Origin: Astrobacterium formosum | Lineage (GTDB): Bacteria; Pseudomonadota; Alphaproteobacteria; Rhizobiales; Xanthobacteraceae | Reading direction: 5' to 3' | Length of the DNA stretch: 64,000 nucleotides | Assembly: GCA_030848545.1 (NCBI GenBank) | Contig: JAVDCA010000029.1 | Coordinates: 23,508-87,507 of the forward strand | Part shown: positions 55,142 through 63,908 of the stretch, piece after piece | Layout: each line of letters begins with the position of its first letter | Position numbering within the stretch: the first letter of the stretch is position 1 | Program-made: the position numbers and the translations under genes | Notes under the pieces: generated by a model | Databases searched by the model: none | What the model was told of the DNA's origin: nothing | Seen by the model: the letters and a program-made list of their open reading frames with translations, nothing else

Positions 55142-58102
55142 ATGACAGGCCTTCATCAAACGACCACCATCTCGACCGCTCCCGCCATGTTTCCGAGCAA
55201 CGGGCACGCCCAGCAAACCCCGATGCCGCATCGCCTCCCCGCGCCGGCAGTGGTCGCCCAACTTGCATCCGATTCTTCCCGTGGCCTGTCCGGCGACGAG
55301 GCACGCCGGCGCCTGCAGGAGTACGGCCACAACGAGCTCAAGAGCGCGCCCGAGACACCGTGGTGGCGGCGCATGGCCGAGCAGTTCGAGAATTTCCTGG
55401 TCATCATCCTCCTCGTCGCCACCGTGATTTCGGGCATCGAATGGCTGTTGCAGGATCCGCGCGAAAGCGCCCTGCCCTACGAAGCCATCGTCATCATGGC
55501 GATCGTGGTTCTCAATGCGCTGCTCGGCTTCATCCAGGAATCCCGCGCTGAAAAATCGGTGCGTGCCCTGATGGCGCTCGCGGCGCCCGAATCGACGGTG
55601 ATCCGCGACGGCGAACGCCAGCGCATTCCAACCCGCGACATTGTGCCTGGCGACATCCTTCTGGTGGAAGCCGGCGACAAGATCGCCGCCGATGCCCGCA
55701 TCGTCGAAGATGCCAATCTGCACACCGACGAGGCGCCGCTGACCGGCGAGAGCATGCCGGTGGCCAAGGAAGCCAAGCCGATCGACAAGGATGTCGGCAT
55801 CGGCGACCGCCGCAACATGCTGTATTCAAGCACGGTCGCGACCTACGGGCGCGGCCGCGCCGTCGTGGTGGCCACGGCCATGAACACCGAAGTCGGCCGC
55901 ATTGCCGGCCTGCTCGAGGCGGCCAAGAAGGACCCGACCCCGCTCCAGCAGGAGCTCGACCGCACCGGCCGCCGCCTCAGCATCATCATGCTGGCGATCT
56001 GCGGCGTCGTCTTCGCCACCGGCCTCCTGACCACGCCGGAAATTAACTTGAACATCGTGTTGGGCCTGTTCCTGTTCGCGGTCGCGCTCGCGGTCGCAGC
56101 CATCCCGGAAGCCCTGCCGGCCATCGTCACGGTGGGACTGAGCCTGGGGGTGCGCCGTATGGCCGCCGCCAACGCCATCGTGCGCAAGCTGCCGGCCGTG
56201 GAGACGCTGGGCGCCGCGACGGTCATCTGTTCGGACAAGACCGGCACGCTCACCCGCAACGAGATGACGGTGCGGGCCGTCTACACGTCCGACACGCTGA
56301 TCGAGGTGAGCGGATCCGGCTACATTCCCGAGGGCGAGTTCACCGCCGACCGGCGTGTTCTGGCCGCCGGCTCGTCCATCCATGACGGTGTCGAGAAGAC
56401 CTTGACGGCAGCCGCCCTGGCCAACGATTCCACCTTGTCGCACCACGAGGACCGCTGGCGGGTCCAGGGCGATCCGACCGAAGGTGCACTCGTCGTCGCC
56501 GCCCGCAAGTTCGGCTTGCCGGAGACGCTTGCCGAGGCCTATCCGCGCATCGCGGAAATTCCCTTCACGTCCGAGCGCAAGCGGCACACCACCATTCATC
56601 GCGATCGCCGAAATCCCGCCGAACTGCGCGTCTTCGTCAAGGGGGCGCCGGAAGTGCTGCTGCCGCATTGCCGCTTCGTCTGGAAGGACGGTGAGGCGAT
56701 CGCCCTGGACGATCGCTCCCGCGCCGACCTCTCGCAGCGCAACGACGCCCTCGCCGGACAGGCGCTGCGCACGCTCGCCATCGCGGGACGGGTCATTCCC
56801 TCGACCGATCTCGGCCTTGATCCCGCCTCGGACGCGGTGCCGGCGTCGGACATCGAACTGCCGGAGACGATCGAGGACGATCTCATCCTCTATGGATTCG
56901 TCGGCATGATCGACCCCCCGCGTGCGGAAGCCAAGCAGGCGGTCGCGGTCGCCCGCCGCGCCCATATCCGCACTGTCATGATCACCGGCGACCATCCGGC
57001 CACCGCCGAGGCTATCGCCCGCGAGCTCGAGATCTTCGAACCGGGCGCCCGCCTCGTCACCGGTGCCGAGCTGCGCACCATGCAGGAGGCGGAACTCGAC
57101 GGCATCGTCGAGCGCGTGCGCGTGTTCGCCCGCGTCGACCCCGAGCACAAGCTGCGCATCGTCGAGGCCCTCCAGCGCAAGGGGCACATCGTCGCCATGA
57201 CGGGCGACGGCATCAACGACGCGCCGGCGCTCAAGACCGCCAATATCGGCGTCGCCATGGGGATCACCGGCACCGACGTCTCCAAGGAAGCCGCCGACAT
57301 GGTGCTGACCGACGACAACTTCGCGTCCATCGTCAAAGCCATCGAGGAAGGCCGCGGCATCTTCGACAACATCCGCAAATACCTGGTCTATCTGCTGTCA
57401 TCGAATGCCGGCGAGCTCATGACCATGTTCGCCGGCGTGATGTTCGCCGGAGTTCTCGGGCTCACTTCCATGGATGCCGGCCTCTTCCTGCCGCTCCTCG
57501 CCGCCCAGCTCCTGTGGATCAACCTCATCACCGACGGTCCGCCTGCCCTGGCCCTCGGCATCGATCCCAAGGACGAAGGCGTCATGGAACGGCTGCCACG
57601 GGCCCACGGCGCGGGCGTCATCTCAAGCCACGACTGGCTGCGCATCGGCGGTATTGGCTTCGCCATGATGATCGGCACGCTGGCGGTGCTCGACGCCTAC
57701 TATCCGGGCGGCATGATCACGTTGTTCGCGACCGGAACGGCGCCCAACCTCGCCGACGAGGCCCACGCCCGCACGATGGCGTTCACCACCCTGATGATGT
57801 TCCAGCTCTTCAATGTCTTCAATTGCCGTTCGGCGACACGCTCCGCGTTCCATCGCCTGTTCGACAATGGCTGGCTGATCGCGGCGGTGGTCCTGTCGCT
57901 CGTCGCCCACCTCCTGGTGATCTACGTGCCGGTGATGCAAACCGCCTTCCATGCGGTGCCGCTGTCGATCACCGACTGGGTGGTGGCATCGGGCGTCGGC
58001 GCGACGCTCTTGATCGGCATGGAGATCGTCAAGCTGATGATGCAGCTCGAAAGGCGGCCGCCCGACGGCGCCTCGTTCCGCCGTTCGCCGGTGGAGGCGT
58101 GA
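55142..58102 (+). CDS. Cation-transporting P-type ATPase (P2 type)
   Basis: Membrane ATPase exporting a cation. The protein has 986 residues with about ten helices, so a P2 (Ca2+/Na+/Mn2+-like) rather than a P1B heavy-metal type: no CxxC metal-binding domain and no CPx motif. N-terminal cation domain (GLSGDEARRRLQEYGHNEL), actuator LTGES, phosphorylation Asp365 in CSDKTGTLT, nucleotide region VKGAPEVLL, hinge MTGDGINDAPALKTANIGVA. The GAGGAG site precedes the ATG at 55142. The ion-binding residues in M4 lie in VAAIPEALPAIV, where PEALP matches Ca/Mn-type pumps. The shared leader element with terC suggests co-regulation. Confidence 0.92.
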   Translation: MTGLHQTTTISTAPAMFPSNGHAQQTPMPHRLPAPAVVAQLASDSSRGLSGDEARRRLQEYGHNELKSAPETPWWRRMAEQFENFLVIILLVATVISGIEWLLQDPRESALPYEAIVIMAIVVLNALLGFIQESRAEKSVRALMALAAPESTVIRDGERQRIPTRDIVPGDILLVEAGDKIAADARIVEDANLHTDEAPLTGESMPVAKEAKPIDKDVGIGDRRNMLYSSTVATYGRGRAVVVATAMNTEVGRIAGLLEAAKKDPTPLQQELDRTGRRLSIIMLAICGVVFATGLLTTPEINLNIVLGLFLFAVALAVAAIPEALPAIVTVGLSLGVRRMAAANAIVRKLPAVETLGAATVICSDKTGTLTRNEMTVRAVYTSDTLIEVSGSGYIPEGEFTADRRVLAAGSSIHDGVEKTLTAAALANDSTLSHHEDRWRVQGDPTEGALVVAARKFGLPETLAEAYPRIAEIPFTSERKRHTTIHRDRRNPAELRVFVKGAPEVLLPHCRFVWKDGEAIALDDRSRADLSQRNDALAGQALRTLAIAGRVIPSTDLGLDPASDAVPASDIELPETIEDDLILYGFVGMIDPPRAEAKQAVAVARRAHIRTVMITGDHPATAEAIARELEIFEPGARLVTGAELRTMQEAELDGIVERVRVFARVDPEHKLRIVEALQRKGHIVAMTGDGINDAPALKTANIGVAMGITGTDVSKEAADMVLTDDNFASIVKAIEEGRGIFDNIRKYLVYLLSSNAGELMTMFAGVMFAGVLGLTSMDAGLFLPLLAAQLLWINLITDGPPALALGIDPKDEGVMERLPRAHGAGVISSHDWLRIGGIGFAMMIGTLAVLDAYYPGGMITLFATGTAPNLADEAHARTMAFTTLMMFQLFNVFNCRSATRSAFHRLFDNGWLIAAVVLSLVAHLLVIYVPVMQTAFHAVPLSITDWVVASGVGATLLIGMEIVKLMMQLERRPPDGASFRRSPVEA

Positions 58103-58423
58103 CATTGACGCGACCAGAACTGCGGCCGGGCCCCCACGGTCCGGCCGCGCATTCGTCGAATTCGCCGCGACAGTGGAGCGCACCCTGCTTGATCCTGCGA
58201 ACAAGCTGTGGGCTCATCGGTTAAACGACTGATCTGCGACGGATGCGTCGGAACTCGGCTGCCGGCCGGTTCGTCGCGTCCGTCGGAGTAACGAGCGCTC
58301 TTTTCGCGCGCTCGCACACCCCCCAGACCGGGCCCCTCTGGCAGTTATCGACTGCGATGTCGGCTGGGTTTTTCAACGGTGGACGTCTCGTCCGCCGCCA
58401 CCCCGACTCGCCAGAGGAATACC
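58103..58423 (+). other. Intergenic region between ATPase and terC genes
   Basis: 321 bases without a gene. The distal part carries the second RNA-like element and a 9-bp hairpin (58377-58385 with 58389-58397) just before the terC ribosome site. The proximal ~200 bases show nothing recognisable, presumably the promoter. Confidence 0.6.
58323..58367 (+). promoter_or_regulatory. Candidate structured leader RNA, copy 2 (terC)
   Basis: Shares 22 and 12 identical bases with copy 1 around a variable loop. P2 closes with GCAGT/ACTGC instead of GCAGC/GCTGC, a compensatory change. P1 pairs CCAG-A-CCG with CGG-CTGG. TTTTT follows within a few bases (58369-58373), so the element could also control termination. 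It ends 56 bases before the terC ATG. Confidence 0.7.
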
Positions 58424-59080
58424 ATGCTCGACTTCCTGACCCCCGATGCCTTTGCCGCCCTGTTCCAGGTGATCATGATCGATCTGGTACTGGCCGGCGA
58501 CAACGCCATCGTGATCGGCCTCGCCGCCGCCGGCCTGCCGGCGGACCAGCGCACCCGTGTGATCCTGGTCGGCATCGGCGCCGCGACGGTGCTGCGCATC
58601 ATCTTCGCCGCCATGACGACCCAGCTCCTGCAGGTCGTCGGACTGCTGCTCGCCGGCGGCATCCTTTTGCTGTGGGTATGCTGGAAGATGTGGCGCGAAC
58701 TCATGGCGCAGCGGGAGCAGGCCGCCGGAGCGGACGCGATCAGCCACTTCGACGTCAACGCGGACGGCTCAATCGCCGCCCAGGCGCCGCAGAAGACCTT
58801 CTACCAGGCCACCATGCAGATCGTCGTCGCCGACATTTCCATGTCGCTCGACAACGTGCTGGCCGTCGCCGGAGCCGCGCGCGAACATCCGTGGGTGCTG
58901 GTGTTCGGGCTGGGCCTGTCGATCGTGCTCATGGGCGTGGCGGCAAACTACATCGCCCGTCTGCTGAACAACCATCGCTGGATCGCCTGGGTCGGCCTCG
59001 TCATCATCCTCTACGTGGCCGGCGACATGATCTGGCGCGGTGCCCACGAAGTCTGGCCGATCGTCTCTGCGCTCACCTGA
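58424..59080 (+). CDS. TerC-family membrane protein (probable metal exporter)
   Basis: The protein has 218 residues and about seven hydrophobic helices. TerC signatures: LVLAGDNAIVIGLAAAGLP near residue 20 and the second half-copy VADISMSLDNVLAVAGAAR near residue 140, each with an acidic residue in the membrane. Homologues (YjbE, MeeY/MeeF type, Alx) export or metallate with Mn2+. AGAGGAA lies 6-8 bases before the ATG. It is convergent with the sit importer operon and shares a leader element with the upstream P-type ATPase. Confidence 0.9.
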   Translation: MLDFLTPDAFAALFQVIMIDLVLAGDNAIVIGLAAAGLPADQRTRVILVGIGAATVLRIIFAAMTTQLLQVVGLLLAGGILLLWVCWKMWRELMAQREQAAGADAISHFDVNADGSIAAQAPQKTFYQATMQIVVADISMSLDNVLAVAGAAREHPWVLVFGLGLSIVLMGVAANYIARLLNNHRWIAWVGLVIILYVAGDMIWRGAHEVWPIVSALT

Positions 59081-59118
59081 CGGCACGGGCCGGTCGAAAA
59101 TGCGAGTCGAGGCCTGGC

Positions 59119-59976
59119 TCAGGCCTCGACGTCGATCGTCCCCCTGCCCCGCAGCAGTCCGCGTTTCGGAGCGAACAGCAGGGCCAGTACGAAGACGAGT
59201 GCCTGGATCAGCACGATGCAGGCACCGGTCGCCCCGTCGATATGGAAGCTCACCACGGTGCCGAGCGCCGCCGATGCCGTCGCGACCGAGACGGCAATGA
59301 CCAGCATGCGCTCGAAACTGTCGGTCAAAAGGTATCCGATCGCGCCCGGGGCGATCAGCATGGCGATGACCAGGATGATGCCGACCGCCTTGAGGGAGGC
59401 GACGATGGTCAAAGACAAGAGGACCAGGAGCCCGTAGTGCAGCATCTTGACGGGCAGGCCGATGGACCGGGCGTGGTTGGGATCGAAGCAGTACAGCAAA
59501 AGATCACGCCGCTTGACGAGCACCACGATCACGGTGAAGCCGGCCACGATCGCGGTTTCGACGAGGTCGCGCGTAGTCACGCCCAGCACATTGCCGAACA
59601 GGATGTGGTTGAGGTGCTGGTCGCTCTCGATCTTGGTGAAAAGGACGAGGCCGAAACCAAACATGCCGGAGAACACGATGCCCATCACGGTGTCCTCCTT
59701 CACACGGCTGTTCTCCTTCAGGTAGCCAGTGAACAAGGCGCAAGCGAGCCCGGCCACAAAGGCCCCGACCGCGAGCGGCAGCCCGACCACATAGGCGATC
59801 ACGATGCCGGGCAGGACGGCGTGGGAGATGGCGTCACCCATCAGCGACCAGCCCTTGAGGACAAGGTAACAGGACAGGACGGCGCAGACGGCGCCGACCA
59901 TCAGCGAGACGATCAGCGCCTGCTGCATGAACGGGTAGCCGAGCGGAACGGTGATCCAGTCGAGGAGAACGCTCAT
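59119..59976 (-). CDS. sitD: Metal ABC transporter permease 2 (SitD type)
   Basis: Inner-membrane permease of a Mn2+/Fe2+ importer. The protein has 285 residues with about eight helices. Family stretches: LVLKGWSLMGDAISHAVLPG near residue 42, VKEDTVMGIVFSGMFGFGLV and AMLIAPGAIGYLLTDSF. It ends in a basic tail. Its ATG overlaps the stop of the first permease gene (ATGA, 59973-59976). The frame running upstream to 60777 overlaps that gene and is not coding. Two permeases rather than one argue for SitABCD-type over ZnuABC. Confidence 0.92.
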   Translation of the reverse strand: MSVLLDWITVPLGYPFMQQALIVSLMVGAVCAVLSCYLVLKGWSLMGDAISHAVLPGIVIAYVVGLPLAVGAFVAGLACALFTGYLKENSRVKEDTVMGIVFSGMFGFGLVLFTKIESDQHLNHILFGNVLGVTTRDLVETAIVAGFTVIVVLVKRRDLLLYCFDPNHARSIGLPVKMLHYGLLVLLSLTIVASLKAVGIILVIAMLIAPGAIGYLLTDSFERMLVIAVSVATASAALGTVVSFHIDGATGACIVLIQALVFVLALLFAPKRGLLRGRGTIDVEA

Positions 59977-60839
59977 GCGGACGCCTCCGCGGCGCCGACG
60001 CGACGCCGGGCCGCCAGGATACCGTGTCGCGGTGCGAACACGAACGCGGCCAGGAACAGGACGGTCTGCAGGCTGACGATCACCCCACCGGTCGCCCCGT
60101 CGAGGAAATAGCTCAGATAGGCGCCGACGAAGCTCGTCCCAACGCCGAGCGCGATGCTGATGAGGATCAGGCGGCCGAAGCGATCGGTCAGGAGGTAGGC
60201 GGTCGCCCCCGGCGTCACCACCATGGCGATGACCAGGCAGGCCCCGACGGTCTGCAGCGCCGCCACCGTGCAGGCGGACAGGAGCGTGAAGAAGACCAGC
60301 TTGAGGACGCCGGTGCGGATGCCGATGGAGCGGGCGTGGCTCTCGTCGAAAAAGGTCACCATCAGGTCCTTCCACAGGAAGGCCATGACGACCATGGAGA
60401 CGGCGGCGATGACCGCCACCTGGACCACGTCCTCGTCGGCGATGGCCAGGATGTTGCCGAGCACGATGGTCTGGATCGAGACCGAGGTCGGCCAGATGGA
60501 CGCCATCAGGAGACCGAGGGCGAACAGGGAAGTGAAGACCAGGCCGATGACCGCGTCTTCGCGCAGACGCGAAGCATGCTTGACGAACGCCATGGCGCCG
60601 GCGGCGAGGAGGCCGGCCAGGAAGGCGCCGACGGCGAAGGGCGCCCCGAGTATGTAAGCAGCGGCAACACCCGGGACGATGGAATGGGCGAGCGCGTCCC
60701 CCATCAGGGACCAGCCCTTGAGCATCAGATACGCGGACAGGAAGGCGCAGACCCCGCCGACCAGGGCGGAAACCCACATGGCGCGGAGCATGTAGCCGTA
60801 ACTGAATGGCACCAGCAGTTCGGCGAGGAACGTGTCCAT
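59973..60839 (-). CDS. sitC: Metal ABC transporter permease 1 (SitC type)
   Basis: First permease of the importer. The protein has 288 residues, eight helices. It is paralogous to the next gene: LMLKGWSLMGDALAHSIVPG near residue 38, LREDAVIGLVFTSLFALGLL and AMVVTPGATAYLLTDRF. The start at 60839 lies directly next to the stop of the ATPase gene, giving a tightly packed operon. A start at 60872 would overlap the ATPase gene. Confidence 0.92.
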   Translation of the reverse strand: MDTFLAELLVPFSYGYMLRAMWVSALVGGVCAFLSAYLMLKGWSLMGDALAHSIVPGVAAAYILGAPFAVGAFLAGLLAAGAMAFVKHASRLREDAVIGLVFTSLFALGLLMASIWPTSVSIQTIVLGNILAIADEDVVQVAVIAAVSMVVMAFLWKDLMVTFFDESHARSIGIRTGVLKLVFFTLLSACTVAALQTVGACLVIAMVVTPGATAYLLTDRFGRLILISIALGVGTSFVGAYLSYFLDGATGGVIVSLQTVLFLAAFVFAPRHGILAARRRVGAAEASA

Positions 60840-60840
60840 G

Positions 60841-61743
60841 TCAGTCGAGGTCCCGCTCGCGGCTATGGGCATCGCCGTAGAACACCAGCGGCCGCTCGTC
60901 GTCGGTCAGGACCGTGACGCTGCGGGCGTCGTCGTCGGCATGCAGGGCGGCCCCGCCGAGCTGGAAGTTGCGCAGCACGCCGCCGAAGGTGCGCTCCAGG
61001 TTCTTCTGGGTGAACACCTGCGCGGTCGGTCCTGCGGCCAGCACGGTGCGGTTGATCAGGATGACGCGGTCGCAGAAGTCCGGCACGCTGCCGAGATTGT
61101 GGGTGGATACCAGCATCAGGTGGCCGCTGGCCCTGAGCTCGCGCAGCAGCGAAATGATCGCCGTCTCGGTCTTGACGTCGACGCCGGTGAACGGCTCGTC
61201 GAGCAGGATGATGCGGCCTTCCTGGGCGAGCGAGCGGGCGAGGAAGACGCGCTTCTTCTGGCCGCCGGAGAGTTCGCCGATCTGGCGCTTGCGGTAGGCG
61301 CTCATGCCGACCCGCTCCAGCGCTTCGTCGACCTTGTGGCGGTCGTTCCGCGACGGCATGCGCAGGAAATTCATGTGGCCGTAGCGCCCCATCATCACCA
61401 CGGTCTCGACCAGAACCGGGAAATTCCAGTCGACGTCCTCGCTCTGGGGCACATAGGCGACGATATTGCGCCGAAGCGCCTCGTCGACGGAAAGTCCGCA
61501 CAGGCGCACCTCGCCCCTGGTCGGACGAACAAAACCCATGATGGCTTTGAAGATGGTCGACTTGCCCGAACCGTTGACGCCGACCAACGCGCATATGCTG
61601 CCCGGATCGAGGTCGAACGACGCGTCGCGTACGGCTGTGAAACCATTGGGATAGGTCACGGTGAGATCGCGCACCGCGATACTCGCCCCGAGGGCAGGTG
61701 CAAAATCGCGGGCGGCGGCGATCGGCTCGGCGAGCGCGGTCAT
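60841..61743 (-). CDS. sitB: Metal ABC transporter ATP-binding protein (SitB type)
   Basis: Cytosolic ATPase subunit. The protein has 300 residues. Walker [12 protein letters not shown] near residue 55, Q-loop [17 protein letters not shown], signature [17 protein letters not shown], Walker [13 protein letters not shown] and His-loop VSTHNLGS. The EDVDWNFP stretch after the Q-loop is characteristic of manganese/iron chelate-type ATPases. Its start overlaps the sitA stop (ATGA, 61740-61743). Confidence 0.94.
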   Translation of the reverse strand: MTALAEPIAAARDFAPALGASIAVRDLTVTYPNGFTAVRDASFDLDPGSICALVGVNGSGKSTIFKAIMGFVRPTRGEVRLCGLSVDEALRRNIVAYVPQSEDVDWNFPVLVETVVMMGRYGHMNFLRMPSRNDRHKVDEALERVGMSAYRKRQIGELSGGQKKRVFLARSLAQEGRIILLDEPFTGVDVKTETAIISLLRELRASGHLMLVSTHNLGSVPDFCDRVILINRTVLAAGPTAQVFTQKNLERTFGGVLRNFQLGGAALHADDDARSVTVLTDDERPLVFYGDAHSRERDLD

Positions 61744-62702
61744 GCCCCTAGCCCCTTGACGATGGTTTCGACCGTCACTTTGAGGAGGTCGAAATAGGTC
61801 GGCACCGGCCCGCCTTCGACACTGAGGGAATCGACGTAGAGCACGCCGCCGTAGCGGGCGCCGCTCTCGCGGGCGACCTGCTTGGCGGCACGGTCCGAAA
61901 TGGTGCTTTCGCTGAACACGACCGGGACCTTGTGCTTGCGGACGAGGTCGATGACCTTGCGGACCTGCTTCGGCGTGCCCTGCTCATCGGCGTTGATGGG
62001 CCACAGATAAGCCTCACGCAGGCCGTAGTCGCGGGCCAGGTACGAGAACGCCCCCTCGCTGGAGACGAGCCAGCGCTGGTTCTCCGGAATGGTGGCGAGA
62101 CGTTTGCGCAGAGGCTCGTCGAGTGCCTTGATCTTCGCCGCATAGTCTGCCGCGTTGCGATCATAGGTGGCCGCGTTCTTGGGATCGTATTTGACCAGCG
62201 CCTTACGGATGTTCTCCACATAGATCAGCGCGTTCGCGGGCGACATCCAGGCGTGCGGATTGGGCTTGCCGGTGTACGGCCCCTCGGCGATGCCCATGGG
62301 CTCCACGCCCTCGGTGACGACGGCGCTCGGCACTTCCTTGATGTTGTCGAAGAAACGCTCGAACCAGCGCTCCAGATTGAATCCGTTCCACAGCACGAGG
62401 TCGGCCGCCTGTGCCCTGACGATGTCCAATGGCGTCGGCTGGTAGTCGTGGATCTCGGCACCGGGCTTGGTGATCGATTCCACGACCGCTGCCGTGCCGG
62501 CAACATTCTGGGCAATGTCCTGGATGACCGTGAACGTGGTGACGACCCGGAACGGCTTGGGGGCCGGCTGGGCCTGGACAACGGCGGTCCATGCCGTCGC
62601 CAGAACCGTCGCGGAGACGATCAGCATTTTGACGGCAAAGGGAAATCCCCTGCGTCTGGATTCGACCGAACCATTTTCGCCGAAGCTGTTTGTTGTCGTC
62701 AT
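61740..62702 (-). CDS. sitA: Metal ABC transporter substrate-binding protein (SitA type)
   Basis: Periplasmic cluster 9 binding protein for Mn2+/Fe2+ (or Zn2+). The protein has 320 residues. N-terminal basic stretch, then signal helix ([18 protein letters not shown]). Metal ligands expected in [11 protein letters not shown] (His), [14 protein letters not shown] (His), a Glu in [15 protein letters not shown] and an Asp in the C-terminal lobe. There is no His-rich loop, unlike ZnuA, so Mn/Fe is favoured. The start at 62702 has GGGA 8 bases upstream; an internal start at 62627 is possible. It is the first gene of the operon, with a Fur/Mur-like dyad in front. Confidence 0.93.
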   Translation of the reverse strand: MTTTNSFGENGSVESRRRGFPFAVKMLIVSATVLATAWTAVVQAQPAPKPFRVVTTFTVIQDIAQNVAGTAAVVESITKPGAEIHDYQPTPLDIVRAQAADLVLWNGFNLERWFERFFDNIKEVPSAVVTEGVEPMGIAEGPYTGKPNPHAWMSPANALIYVENIRKALVKYDPKNAATYDRNAADYAAKIKALDEPLRKRLATIPENQRWLVSSEGAFSYLARDYGLREAYLWPINADEQGTPKQVRKVIDLVRKHKVPVVFSESTISDRAAKQVARESGARYGGVLYVDSLSVEGGPVPTYFDLLKVTVETIVKGLGA

Positions 62703-62723
62703 TATTGGTCCCGATAATGCTAA

Positions 62724-62738
62724 TGCTAATTAGTTGCA
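62724..62738. promoter_or_regulatory. Fur/Mur-like dyad upstream of sitA
   Basis: TGCTAATTAGTTGCA, an AT-rich imperfect dyad with TGC...GCA ends, 21 bases before the sitA start and adjacent to direct repeats of AATGCT (62717-62728). In rhizobia, sit genes are repressed by the manganese regulator Mur through such AT-rich dyads. Assignment is by resemblance only. Confidence 0.5.
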
Positions 62739-62927
62739 ACAAGATGCGACGGTTTCCCCCCTTTGTCAATATCCGGCTACGACCCGGGTCGAGCATGCCC
62801 GCGGACGGACCTCCCGTGTGCGCGCGGCCTGGCCCGGACCAGCCGGGCCGCGCAACATTCAACAATAAGGAGTCCCCCAGTCGCCTGGAGTGCCCGGCCG
62901 CTGCGCTCCGTCAGAGGCGCCGCACGA

Positions 62928-63908
62928 TCACTTGGTGTCGATGATCTTCTGCACCAGCGCCTTCATTTCCGGAGTACTGGCGTATTTGTCCCAGACCGGC
63001 TTGGCTGACGCCACGAACGAGGCGTGATCGATATCCTTCGCCTCGACGATGGTGGTGCCGGCAGCGATCACCACCTTGCGCGAGATCGCCTCGCGCTCGG
63101 CCCACAGCTTGCTGAAGTACTCGACCGAGTCCTTGGCCGCCTTGCGGATTGCCGCCTGGTCTTCCTTGCTCAGCGTGTCCCAGATCTTCTTTGAGAACAC
63201 GACGACATCCGGAACGCTGGCGTGACGGGTCTCGCTGTAGATCGGCGCCGCCTCGTAATGTTTCTGCGCTTCGTAGGACGGATAGTTGTTCTCGGCCGCA
63301 TCGACCAAGCCGGTCTTGAGCGCCGTGTAGACCTCGGCATACGGAATCGGCGTGGCGGCCGCACCCATGGAGCTCGCGATCGCGACCCACAGATCCGACG
63401 GCTGGACGCGGATCTTCATGCCCTTCATGTCGGCGACGCCGCGGATCGGCTTTTTGGAATAGACCGAACGGGTGCCGCTCTCCTGCCACATGATACCGAC
63501 ATAGCCGTGCTTCTCGAACGCAGCCAGGAGCTCGTCACCGATCGGCCCGTACATCACCTTGCGGAAATGGTTATCGTCGCGGAACAGGAAGGGCAGCGAC
63601 GGGATCAGCGTTTCGGGAACGATGCCGTTGAAGTCGGCCGAGCCCAGACGGGTCATGTCCAGAGCTCCGAGCTTGACCTGCTCGATCGTATCCTTGCCGG
63701 AACCGAGCACCGAGCTCGGATAGATTTTGAGGTTGTACTTGCCGTTGGTGTACTTGGCGAGCTGATCGCCCATGTACTTCAGCGCCTTGCCGGTCGGGTA
63801 ATCCGGCGGCTGGTTCTCGGCGACGCGAAAATCCTTCCCCAGGGCGAGCCCCGCGGACAGCAGCACGGCGCCGAGCGCCGCGACGCAGGTCATTCGACCG
63901 ATCGACAT
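62928..63908 (-). CDS. TRAP transporter solute-binding protein (second system)
   Basis: Periplasmic DctP-type binding protein. The protein has 326 residues. Signal peptide (MSIGRMTCVAALGAVLLSAG, cut near residue 24), then FRVAENQPPDYPTGKALKYM. The ligand-site Arg is expected in MKGMKIRVQPSDLWV near residue 167, followed by GLVDAAENNYPSYEAQKHYE, the sugar-acid/C4 acid-binding class. The permease genes are not in the window and may lie beyond the 3' end boundary of this gene elsewhere. Sequence differs widely from the first TRAP binding protein. Confidence 0.92.
   Translation of the reverse strand: MSIGRMTCVAALGAVLLSAGLALGKDFRVAENQPPDYPTGKALKYMGDQLAKYTNGKYNLKIYPSSVLGSGKDTIEQVKLGALDMTRLGSADFNGIVPETLIPSLPFLFRDDNHFRKVMYGPIGDELLAAFEKHGYVGIMWQESGTRSVYSKKPIRGVADMKGMKIRVQPSDLWVAIASSMGAAATPIPYAEVYTALKTGLVDAAENNYPSYEAQKHYEAAPIYSETRHASVPDVVVFSKKIWDTLSKEDQAAIRKAAKDSVEYFSKLWAEREAISRKVVIAAGTTIVEAKDIDHASFVASAKPVWDKYASTPEMKALVQKIIDTK

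Noticed and set aside
54792..58367. yybP-ykoY manganese riboswitch
   Set aside because: Expected from the gene types, but the GGGGAGUAG core and its partner loop are missing from both copies.
58243..60111. 622-codon plus-strand open frame
   Set aside because: Runs in another frame through terC and antisense to the permease genes; no domain.
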